Below are positions 8,501 to 14,995 of a DNA stretch of 18,310 nt, piece by piece. The DNA is from Dehalococcoidia bacterium. GTDB lineage: Bacteria; Chloroflexota; Dehalococcoidia; JACVQG01; JAHKAY01. Both the position numbers and the translations under genes were made by a program. Each line of letters starts with the position of its first letter. Within the stretch, counting starts at the first letter, position 1. The stretch is from contig JASLXN010000011.1 of the NCBI GenBank assembly GCA_030740315.1, positions 1 through 18,310 on the forward strand, given 5' to 3'. Below the pieces are notes generated by a model. It searched no databases. It was not told where the DNA came from and was given only the letters and a program-made list of their open reading frames with translations.

Positions 8501-9580
8501 CTATGACTCCTCGGCAAGAATTTCGGGGCTACCCAGGGTATCCGCCAGCTTTTCCAGCAAGCAGCGCTGCTCTTTGGTCAGGGAGGAAGGGGTGAGCACG
8601 GAGACCTGTACCACCAGGTCTCCCTTGCCCCGGCCGTGCAGGTGGGGCACTCCCTTTCCCTTGAAGACAAACTCCCTGCCGGACTGTGTGCCAGGGGGAA
8701 TTTTCAACTCCTGCTCGCCGTCCAAGGTGGGGACCTTCATCTTGTAGCCTAGGGCTGCCTGAGCGAAGTTCAGGGCCAGTTGGTATATCAGGTCATCCCC
8801 CTCACGCTGGAACAGCGGATGGGGCTGGACGGAGAGCAGGATGTACAGATTGCCCGGGGGGCCGTCGTGGCTACCGCTGTGGCCCTCGCCGCTTAGGCGT
8901 AGCTGAGTGCCGTCTTCAACACCTGCCGGCACCCCTACGCTAAGCTGCCGGTTTACCTGTTGCTTGCCGGTGCCGTTGCACTGAGAACACGGTTCTACAA
9001 TGACCTTGCCATCACCACCGCAACGCTCGCAGGTGGAAACGCTAACAAAGCGACCAAACAGGCCCTCCTGTGCTCGGCGCACCTGGCCGGCACCGGAGCA
9101 TACGGGGCACCGTTCGGGCTGGCTGCCGGGGTGGCTGCCGGAACCAAAACACCGGGGGCAGTTTTCCACCCGCTGCACCTCAATATCTCGTTCCACGCCT
9201 AGGGCGGCCTCTTCAAAAGTGACGGTGATGTGTGCCTGGATATCCGCCCCCCTCTGGGCGGCCCGGCGGGTGGTGGAGGTAGTGCCGCTGAAGAACGCAT
9301 CAAACAGATCTCCCAGGCCGCCGAAGCCGACGCCCTCAAACCCACGGCCCCAGCCCTCATCAGTCTGACCCCAGCGGTCATATTTGGACCTTTTCTCGGG
9401 GTCGGAAAGGACCTCATAAGCCTGGTTGATCTCCTTGAAGCGATCGGATGCACTGGGCTCCTTATTGAGGTCAGGGTGGAACTTGAAGGCCAGCTTATGG
9501 TAGGCCTTCTTTATCTCTTCCCCGCCTGCCCCCCGGGGGACGCCCAGCACGGCGTAGTAGTCTTGTTTCTCTTGGCGCAA
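8501..9580 (-). CDS. dnaJ: Co-chaperone DnaJ (Hsp40)
   Basis: DnaJ delivers substrates to DnaK and stimulates its ATPase. Visible in order: J domain with DYYAVLGV and HPD (35-37 from the TTG start), a Gly/Phe-rich linker (GRGFEGVGFGGLGDLFDAFF), four CxxCxGxG zinc-binding repeats (CPRCFGSG, CPVCSGAG, CERCGGDG, CSQCNGTG) and two C-terminal substrate-binding domains. I chose the TTG at 9580 because AAAAGGAA lies just upstream and because the family begins only a few residues before DYY. The frame also offers an ATG at 9604 (eight residues longer), but it has a poor ribosome binding site and would lie only about six bases from the predicted transcription start. First gene of dnaJ-prmA-rsmE-ADH; no CIRCE was seen in front of it, so it may not be under HrcA. 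Confidence 0.95.
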   Translation of the reverse strand: MRQEKQDYYAVLGVPRGAGGEEIKKAYHKLAFKFHPDLNKEPSASDRFKEINQAYEVLSDPEKRSKYDRWGQTDEGWGRGFEGVGFGGLGDLFDAFFSGTTSTTRRAAQRGADIQAHITVTFEEAALGVERDIEVQRVENCPRCFGSGSHPGSQPERCPVCSGAGQVRRAQEGLFGRFVSVSTCERCGGDGKVIVEPCSQCNGTGKQQVNRQLSVGVPAGVEDGTQLRLSGEGHSGSHDGPPGNLYILLSVQPHPLFQREGDDLIYQLALNFAQAALGYKMKVPTLDGEQELKIPPGTQSGREFVFKGKGVPHLHGRGKGDLVVQVSVLTPSSLTKEQRCLLEKLADTLGSPEILAEES

Positions 9581-9616
9581 TGGCTTCCTTTTGCCTATAA
9601 GCATTCAGGCTACCTA

Positions 9617-9646
9617 AGTATAAACTACCTTGCCCCTGCCCCTCAA
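9617..9646 (-). promoter_or_regulatory. Putative promoter of dnaJ
   Basis: On the minus strand, TTGAGG (plus-strand 9641-9646) and TATACT (9617-9622) are separated by 18 bp. Transcription would start near 9610, which favours the TTG start at 9580 over the ATG at 9604. Confidence 0.5.
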
Positions 9647-9713
9647 GAAGGTATCTAGGACTGGCAGTGTCAGGTAATATGGTTTCTATTATGGGAGCGA
9701 TTCTGCTATAATC

Positions 9714-9722
9714 TACGGTTCG
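9714..9722 (+). promoter_or_regulatory. Extended -10 promoter (TGC-TATAAT) of the dehydratase gene
   Basis: TGCTATAAT with a perfect -10 hexamer and the TG extension, 46 bases before the ATG at 9769. No convincing -35 lies 16-19 bp upstream, as is typical for extended -10 promoters. Confidence 0.6.
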
Positions 9723-9768
9723 TATTACAATATGGCCTTTTGAGGTCAGTTGGAAAGGGGTTCAGACC

Positions 9769-10905
9769 ATGGCAGCGCTGGATAAGTTCCAGGGTGTGGT
9801 AGAGGACCGCCACCGGTATGCAGCGGAGTGGAAAGCGGCCACCGGACGTAAGGTGATGGGCTACTTGTGCACCTATCTGCCCGATGAGCTGATTTACGCC
9901 GCCGGTAACCTGCCGGTGCGTATCCTGGGCAGCCACGAGCCCCAGGATGTGAGTGAGCGCCACATATACAGCAAGTGGTGTCCCTGCTCCCGCGATTTCC
10001 TGGCGCAGGGGTTGCTGGGCCGCTATGACTATTTGGACGGTATTCTACAGGGACACTGCTGCATTCATATGAAGCAGACCTATGTGAGTTGGTGCCGCCA
10101 TCTGGATCCGGGCTACTGCTATGACCTGTATGTCCCACCCTCCCTCCACACCCCCATGGCCCGCACTAACATGGTCCGAGGAATGGAGGAGCTACGCCGT
10201 TCCCTGGAGGAGGAGTCCGGCACCGCCATCACCCAAGAGGTTATCCGTAACGCCCTGGATGTCTATGACACCAACCGCCGCCTGCTACGGGACATCTATG
10301 ATCTCAGGAAGCAGGACACCCCGCCCATCACTGGCGCCGAGGCCATGGAGGTAATCCTAGCCACCATGGTGATGGACAAGAAGGAGGCCAACATATGGCT
10401 GGAGGAGCTGCTGGCCGAGCTTAAAGGTAAGCTCCCTAATAACAAAGACAACGGTGACGGCAAATTGCGCCTGATGCTGATAGGCAGCGGCAGTGACGAC
10501 ATCGGCTTTCTGCGCCTGCTAGACTCCATGGGCATGGAGGTTGTGGTTGATGAGCACTGCATAGGTACCCGCTATTTCTGGAATATAACCCCCGATGGGG
10601 CCGACCCCTTAGCGGCCATCGCCGACCGCCTAATCGCCAAGCCCCCCTGCCCCAATAAAGACCTGGAGGAGAAGCGGCGCATGGCTTTCTTGGAGGAGCT
10701 AACCCGGGACTTCCGGGTGCAAGGCGTTATCGTGATGCAGCAGAAATTCTGCGACCCTCACCAGTGGGATGCCCCTGATATCAAGGCGCTTATGGACAGG
10801 GCCGGCATACCTACCTTGTTCTTGGAATCGGATATCGTGGTGCCGGTGGGCCAGTTCCGCACCCGGGTGGAGGCCTTTGCCGAGATGATGGAGATAGGGG
10901 CGTGA
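9769..10905 (+). CDS. 2-hydroxyacyl-CoA dehydratase / benzoyl-CoA reductase family subunit (HgdB/BcrC-type)
   Basis: The 378-residue protein belongs to the family that holds [4Fe-4S] subunits of radical 2-hydroxyacyl-CoA dehydratases and ATP-dependent benzoyl-CoA reductase. Markers are GYLCTYLPDELIYAAGNLPVRILG (two-domain start; in parts GYLCTYLP and ELIYAAGNLPV), Cys-rich stretches KWCPCSRD (70-76) and GHCCIH (95-100), and the C-terminal QKFCDPHQWDAP ... DRAGIPTLFLESD ... GQFRTRVEAF. Candidate cluster ligands are among Cys34, 71, 73, 97 and 98, with Cys328 near the end. These enzymes need a second, related subunit and a BadF/HgdC-type ATPase activator; neither lies in this window. The substrate is therefore open. 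The ATG has AAGGGG eight bases upstream. The gene stands alone on the + strand and converges with the MFS gene. Confidence 0.88.
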   Translation: MAALDKFQGVVEDRHRYAAEWKAATGRKVMGYLCTYLPDELIYAAGNLPVRILGSHEPQDVSERHIYSKWCPCSRDFLAQGLLGRYDYLDGILQGHCCIHMKQTYVSWCRHLDPGYCYDLYVPPSLHTPMARTNMVRGMEELRRSLEEESGTAITQEVIRNALDVYDTNRRLLRDIYDLRKQDTPPITGAEAMEVILATMVMDKKEANIWLEELLAELKGKLPNNKDNGDGKLRLMLIGSGSDDIGFLRLLDSMGMEVVVDEHCIGTRYFWNITPDGADPLAAIADRLIAKPPCPNKDLEEKRRMAFLEELTRDFRVQGVIVMQQKFCDPHQWDAPDIKALMDRAGIPTLFLESDIVVPVGQFRTRVEAFAEMMEIGA

Positions 10906-10920
10906 CCGCCCCAGCGGTCA
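10897..10920. other. Two overlapping hairpins spanning both convergent stop codons
   Basis: TGACCGC (10903-10909) and GCGGTCA (10914-10920) form a perfect palindrome around CCCA whose outer triplets are the stop codons of the + strand dehydratase (TGA) and of the - strand MFS gene (TCA on the plus strand). A second perfect hairpin, GGGGCG-TGAC-CGCCCC (10897-10912), overlaps it and excludes it. There is no T tract. It is the only candidate terminator between the two convergent genes. Confidence 0.6.
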
Positions 10921-12360
10921 GCGGTGCCGCCGCCGCCACTCCTGCCTGGTGCCGGATAGGGAGACCGCCAGCCCCAGCGCCCCGATGACGGCGAAGAGGA
11001 ACACGGTATCCCGAAAGGCTAGGTCAAAGGCTGTTCCAGATGGAAGTGCCTCGTAAGCCCCTCTCCGTAGTGAAAATACTGCGCTGGAGAGGGCGACGGC
11101 GGTGATGGTGCCCAGGGTGGTGGACATGCCCAGCATGGAAGTCGCCGTAGCCATCTTCTCCGGCGGGACGCTGTTCATTAGTGAGCTATAGTTGGGGGCC
11201 TGGTATAGTCCAAACCCCAGGCCCATGAGGGCCAGTGCAGCTATCACCGGCAGTATTGCATCTCCCCCTTGGAACCCCCCCAGCAGCCACACCGCTGCCG
11301 TCGCCACCAGCAGCCCGATGTTGACGGGCCACCAGGTTCCCACCCGGTCTGAGGCCCAGCCGCTCAGAGGGGAGACAACCGTGGCCACAAATGGGGGCAC
11401 GGTAAGCGTCACACCCATCATGGCCGCCGGTAGCAGCAGCCTCTCCTCCATGAAGAAGGGGAAAAGGAACCAGACGATGAATATGGCGGTATGCCCCAGA
11501 TAACCGCGGGCGACCGCTACCATGAAGGTTTGGTGCCTCAATATGGAAACAGGGATGAGGGGGGAGGAGGAGCGGGCCTCCACTGCCACGAAGCTCCCTA
11601 GCAGTCCCAGACCCCCTATTATCATGAAGAGGGGCAGCGCGTAGCCCACACCCTGGCCGAGCAAGGAGAGGGCTATGGTGAGCAACCCCAGACCCCCGGC
11701 TAGGATGGCGGCACCGGCTATGTCGTAGTGCCTGCTAGGCTCTGGGTGGGATCTGGTGCCGCCGCGTACCGCTATCAGGGCCACCGCTATCAACATGATG
11801 CCTATGGGGACTCGGAACCAGAATATTGCGGGCCACCCCCACCACTCCAGCACCAAGCCTCCCAGCAGGGGACCGCCTATCAGCCCTGCCGAGCCTCCGG
11901 CGGTCATCACTCCCAGCGCCCGGCCCCTCTCGCCTATTGGGAAGGCCCGGCCCACTAGGGCCGGGGCAGCGGCCCAGAGCATTGCGGTGCCCACGGCCTG
12001 AAAGCCTCTAAGGGCCGCCATCTGTGGGATACTCCCAGATAGGCCCACCACTGCCACCCCCAAGGTGTACAATAGGAGTCCCGTGATGAAGACCGGTCTG
12101 AGTCCCAGGCTGTCCCCCACATTGCCCAGCGTGGGTAGCAGGGCTACTCTTACCAACTGGTAGATGATGATTATCCAAAGAATACCCTGTATGCTGCTGT
12201 CCAGACCCTGGGAGATAGCGGGCAAAGCTACATTTACCGCAGAATCCAAAAAAACCAGGAACATGCCTAGTGTAGCCGCGAGGAGTACCAGACCCCGGCG
12301 ACGGGCCAAGGCGGCTATTGTGCCGTCATTGTGGTCAAGGGACTCTGTGTCCTGGCTCAT
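10918..12360 (-). CDS. MFS transporter, DHA2 (14-helix drug:H+ antiporter) type
   Basis: A 480-residue membrane protein with about 14 hydrophobic segments, the layout of the DHA2 (EmrB/QacA) exporters. The first helix carries FLDSAVNVALPAI (motif D1), the loop after helix 2 has GNVGDSLGLRP (a weak motif A), and helix 5 has the antiporter motif C as GGSAGLIGGPLLGG. The N-terminal 20 residues are hydrophilic and likely cytoplasmic; the C-terminus ends with RQEWRRRHR. The substrate is unknown. The ATG at 12360 has no clear ribosome binding site and lies eight bases after a possible -10 box, so the mRNA may be leaderless. Neighbours (a dehydratase subunit convergent, plsY divergent) give no functional hint. 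Confidence 0.9.
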   Translation of the reverse strand: MSQDTESLDHNDGTIAALARRRGLVLLAATLGMFLVFLDSAVNVALPAISQGLDSSIQGILWIIIIYQLVRVALLPTLGNVGDSLGLRPVFITGLLLYTLGVAVVGLSGSIPQMAALRGFQAVGTAMLWAAAPALVGRAFPIGERGRALGVMTAGGSAGLIGGPLLGGLVLEWWGWPAIFWFRVPIGIMLIAVALIAVRGGTRSHPEPSRHYDIAGAAILAGGLGLLTIALSLLGQGVGYALPLFMIIGGLGLLGSFVAVEARSSSPLIPVSILRHQTFMVAVARGYLGHTAIFIVWFLFPFFMEERLLLPAAMMGVTLTVPPFVATVVSPLSGWASDRVGTWWPVNIGLLVATAAVWLLGGFQGGDAILPVIAALALMGLGFGLYQAPNYSSLMNSVPPEKMATATSMLGMSTTLGTITAVALSSAVFSLRRGAYEALPSGTAFDLAFRDTVFLFAVIGALGLAVSLSGTRQEWRRRHR

Positions 12361-12368
12361 TCGGCACC

Positions 12369-12397
12369 ATCGTAGCAGAGCACTGTCCGGTGGGCAA
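12369..12397 (-). promoter_or_regulatory. Possible promoter of the MFS gene
   Basis: On the minus strand TTGCCC (plus-strand 12392-12397) and TACGAT (12369-12374) are 17 bp apart, four of six matches each. Transcription would begin at or next to the start codon. Confidence 0.35.
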
Positions 12398-12431
12398 ATC
12401 CAGGCAGCGGCAACCCGTCGGTGGTGTCAGG

Positions 12432-12440
12432 TGCTATAAT
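12432..12440 (+). promoter_or_regulatory. Extended -10 promoter (TGC-TATAAT) of plsY
   Basis: TGCTATAAT, identical to the box before the gene at 9769, 34 bases before the plsY start codon. No clear -35 box. Confidence 0.6.
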
Positions 12441-12474
12441 GTAGGTGAAAACCGAGGTTTAGCGAGGTAAGAGG

Positions 12475-13131
12475 ATGAGTGTGGCCGTATTGACGGTCTT
12501 TCTGATAGCGGCTTTCCTTCTGGGGGCGGTGCCCTGGGCTTATATTTGGTCCAGAGTGATGGCTGGGGTGGACATCCGTATGGTCGGAGACGGCAATGTA
12601 GGTGCCCGAAACACCTTCAAGCAGATTGGGCGCCGGTCCGGGTTAGTGGTAGGGGTGCTGGACTTTGCCAAGGGGACTGCCGTAGTCCTTTTAGCCCGCC
12701 AGCTTGGTCTGGGCGAGGTATGGGCGCTGGCGGCTGGTATGGCCGTGGTGGCCGGGCACGATTGGTCTCCCTTCCTGCGTTTTAGGGGAGGCCAAGGGTT
12801 TGCCCCCACGGGGGGGGTGCTGCTGGGCCTTATGCCGCTGGAGACACTGGCCGGAGCCGGTGTGGCCGGCGTGGTGCTGGCAGTAAGCCACCACTGGAAC
12901 TTCTCTCAAATGGCGGGCTTGGCCCTTCTGCCCGTTGCCGCTCTGTGGAGCGGTAGCCCCATCCTCATGATGGCATATATGGTGGCCCTGTTTGCTGTGG
13001 TGAGTGTAAAGAAGTTCGTGGACTTGCCCCTAGCCCGGCGCAACGCCGCCCGCCGGCAGGCATTATTGGATGCCTCCCGGGCTCTGGACCTGGAACCGGA
13101 GGTGACCGCACCCGGCGCAGAGTCGGGTTAG
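12475..13131 (+). CDS. plsY: Glycerol-3-phosphate acyltransferase PlsY (divergent)
   Basis: PlsY transfers the acyl group of acyl-phosphate to glycerol-3-phosphate, the first step of phospholipid synthesis, in the cytoplasmic membrane; PlsX supplies acyl-phosphate. The 218-residue protein has about five to seven hydrophobic segments and the family blocks in order: GAVPWAYI (17-24), the motif 1 block GDGNVGARN (38-46, usually GSGNxGATN), DFAKG (63-67), and motif 2 GHDWSPFLRFRGGQGFAPT (94-112, usually GHxxPxFxxFKGGKG). The Ser-to-Asp and Lys-to-Arg/Gln changes make it divergent, so an acyltransferase of related but different specificity is possible. The ATG has GAGGTAAGAGG upstream. The tail after residue 190 is hydrophilic. 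It converges with folP, 22 bases apart, with no clear terminator between. Confidence 0.88.
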   Translation: MSVAVLTVFLIAAFLLGAVPWAYIWSRVMAGVDIRMVGDGNVGARNTFKQIGRRSGLVVGVLDFAKGTAVVLLARQLGLGEVWALAAGMAVVAGHDWSPFLRFRGGQGFAPTGGVLLGLMPLETLAGAGVAGVVLAVSHHWNFSQMAGLALLPVAALWSGSPILMMAYMVALFAVVSVKKFVDLPLARRNAARRQALLDASRALDLEPEVTAPGAESG

Positions 13132-13153
13132 AAGCGCAGTCCCGACGGCAGGG

Positions 13154-13993
13154 CTAAATCTGGGGTATGGGGCCTCTCACAATGGCGTCCGCCATATGGC
13201 ATACCCGCGCCACGGGGGCCACATCGTGCACCCGGACGATATCCGCCCCGGCGGCTATGCCTAGGGCCACCGTAGCAGCAGTCCCTTCCACCCGTTCTTC
13301 TCGGGGCAAGCCCAGCACTAGCCCTATCATGGACTTGCGGGATGTGCCCAGCAGCACCGGATGCCCCAAGGAGCGCAACTCCCCCAGCCTGCGTATAAGC
13401 ACTAGGTTGTGCTCCAGGTTCTTGCCGAAGCCTATGCCAGGGTCCACAATCAGGTCAGCTTCAGGCACTCCGGCTTCCGCCGCCCTGTCTAGGCTCCAGC
13501 GCAGGCTGGCCACCACCTCGGCCAGCAGGTCCACATAGCAGGTGCCACGCTGGTTGTGCATCACCACCAGCGGCAGGCCCCTATCCGCCGCCACCTGCGC
13601 CAGGGCTGGGTCCCGCTTTAGGCCCCAGACATCGTTGATTAGTGCGGCGCCGGCGTCTACCGCCCGGCGCGCCACCTCCGCTTTGTAGGTATCTATGCTC
13701 ATGGGCACCTTCACCGAGGACACCACCTTCTTCAACACCGGCAGCACCCGGCGCAACTCCTCCTTAACGGGGACCGGTGCAGCCCCGGGGCGGGTGGACT
13801 CCCCGCCGATATCCAGGATGTCTGCGCCCTCGGCCTCCATCCGCTGCGCCTGGGATACCGCCGCCCCAACATCGTAGGCCAAGCCGTCCCCGGAGAAGGA
13901 GTCTGGAGTCACATTGATGATGCCCATAATGAAAGTGCGCTCCCCCCAACGGAACTCACGGCCGCCGATATTGGTGGAGGAACGGGGGTTCAA
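13154..13993 (-). CDS. folP: Dihydropteroate synthase FolP
   Basis: FolP joins p-aminobenzoate to 6-hydroxymethyl-dihydropterin diphosphate to give dihydropteroate, and is the sulfonamide target. The 279-residue TIM-barrel protein shows NVTPDSFSGDG (27-37), DIGGESTRPGA (61-71), SIDTYKAEVA (99-108), INDVWG (119-124), VMHNQRG, the pterin-site DPGIGFGK (184-191) and GTSRKS (216-221). The pABA loop after DSFS reads SGDG where SDGG is common. The start is TTG at 13993, whose bases overlap the TGA stop of pabC (TTGA), so it is translationally coupled; no ATG fits before the conserved core. Last gene of pabB-pabC-folP. Confidence 0.96.
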   Translation of the reverse strand: MNPRSSTNIGGREFRWGERTFIMGIINVTPDSFSGDGLAYDVGAAVSQAQRMEAEGADILDIGGESTRPGAAPVPVKEELRRVLPVLKKVVSSVKVPMSIDTYKAEVARRAVDAGAALINDVWGLKRDPALAQVAADRGLPLVVMHNQRGTCYVDLLAEVVASLRWSLDRAAEAGVPEADLIVDPGIGFGKNLEHNLVLIRRLGELRSLGHPVLLGTSRKSMIGLVLGLPREERVEGTAATVALGIAAGADIVRVHDVAPVARVCHMADAIVRGPIPQI

Positions 13994-14877
13994 GTGGCGG
14001 TCTCGCTGCGGGCGGTCTCCCTGCGCACCGCATCTTTGTAGGCAGCCATCAAGCTCTTGGTGATGCGTCCTGGCCCGCCGCCGCCAACCGGACGGCCATT
14101 CGCCTGGGTGAGCGGCATCACCTCCAGGACGGAGTTGGTGAGGAAGGCCTCATCGGCTGCTGCCAACTCAGAGGGGTCTATCGGCCGCTCCTCAACCACC
14201 ACCCCCAGTACCCATGCCAGTTCCAGCACGGCCCCTCTGGTGATGCCGGGCAATGGGCCACTGGCCAGGTCGGAAGTTATCAGGGTGCCGTCTTTGACCA
14301 GGAAGAGGTTGGTAAAAGACCCTTCGGTCAGGTGGCCCTTCTCATTGAGCAGCAGGGACTCCTGCACCCCAGCCCCACGCGCCCGGTGCCGGGCGAGCAG
14401 GAAGCCGGTGTAGCTGCAGGACTTCACCCCGCACAGCGGGGAGGCGGTGTTGGTGAGAGGCCCGCCGATGACGGCGGAATACCCTTTCTGGTAGGCGGAA
14501 TCGGCGATGGGGGTGAGGGGGCGGGCGGTGATTAGCACCGTGGGGGTGGTGGGGAGAGGCTCCGGGGCGGCCTCCCCCTCCCCCGCGGAGACGGTGAGGC
14601 GCACACGGGCCTCCTCCAGCCCGTTGGCCCGTATCGTCTCGTAAAGGGCGTCCTGTATCCCTTCGGCATTCAGAGGGCAGGTAAGCCCCAATATGTCCAG
14701 GGAAGCGAAGAGCCGCCCCAGGTGCGCATTGAGGCGGAAGAAACGGCCCCCGTAGGTGCGCAGTGTATCGAAAACACCGTAGCCGTAAAGGAAACCGTGG
14801 TCAAAGGGGGAGATGGCGACACTTGAGCGGGGCACCAGCTCGCTGCTAAGGTAGACGACCTCTTCCTTTCGGCTCAT
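13990..14877 (-). CDS. pabC: Aminodeoxychorismate lyase PabC (class IV PLP enzyme)
   Basis: A 295-residue fold-type IV PLP protein. The PLP-binding lysine is Lys152 in GVKSCSY, with Glu185 in TEGSFTN and GITRGAV for the cofactor phosphate. The same fold serves branched-chain and D-amino acid aminotransferases; the position between pabB and folP makes aminodeoxychorismate lyase (releases p-aminobenzoate and pyruvate) the best call. ATG at 14877 is the first possible start since a stop codon lies just upstream in frame, but no good ribosome binding site precedes it. The gene overlaps folP by four bases. A 117-bp gap separates it from pabB. Confidence 0.9.
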   Translation of the reverse strand: MSRKEEVVYLSSELVPRSSVAISPFDHGFLYGYGVFDTLRTYGGRFFRLNAHLGRLFASLDILGLTCPLNAEGIQDALYETIRANGLEEARVRLTVSAGEGEAAPEPLPTTPTVLITARPLTPIADSAYQKGYSAVIGGPLTNTASPLCGVKSCSYTGFLLARHRARGAGVQESLLLNEKGHLTEGSFTNLFLVKDGTLITSDLASGPLPGITRGAVLELAWVLGVVVEERPIDPSELAAADEAFLTNSVLEVMPLTQANGRPVGGGGPGRITKSLMAAYKDAVRRETARSETAT

Positions 14878-14944
14878 GAAACGCCCATCGGGGTCGCCAC
14901 CCTGGGCCTACAGAGGAGCGAGTGGCATACTCTGCCAGGCTCAT
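14846..14944 (-). CDS. Possible 32-codon small ORF overlapping the pabC start
   Basis: ATG at 14944 with AGGTGGAG just upstream opens a 32-codon frame that begins MSLAEYATRS and ends inside pabC in a different frame. It is better equipped with a ribosome binding site than pabC. It could be a leader that brings ribosomes to pabC, or chance. No family recognised. Confidence 0.18.
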   Translation of the reverse strand: MSLAEYATRSSVGPGWRPRWAFHEPKGRGRLP

Positions 14945-14995
14945 CACTCCACCTATGTTTAGATATGTACGGCATGGCATCTTTTTTCAAATAAA

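Noticed and set aside
9605..9768. CIRCE in front of dnaJ
   Set aside because: No TTAGCACTC or GAGTGCTAA arm, even with mismatches, was found in this gap.
13990..14877. Branched-chain aminotransferase (IlvE) for the class IV PLP protein
   Set aside because: The fold allows it, but the four-base overlap with folP and the upstream pabB make PabC much more likely.
14878..14905. Duplicated pabB 3' end before pabC
   Set aside because: The stretch resembles the last codons of pabB over about 17 bases with several mismatches; too short to separate from chance.
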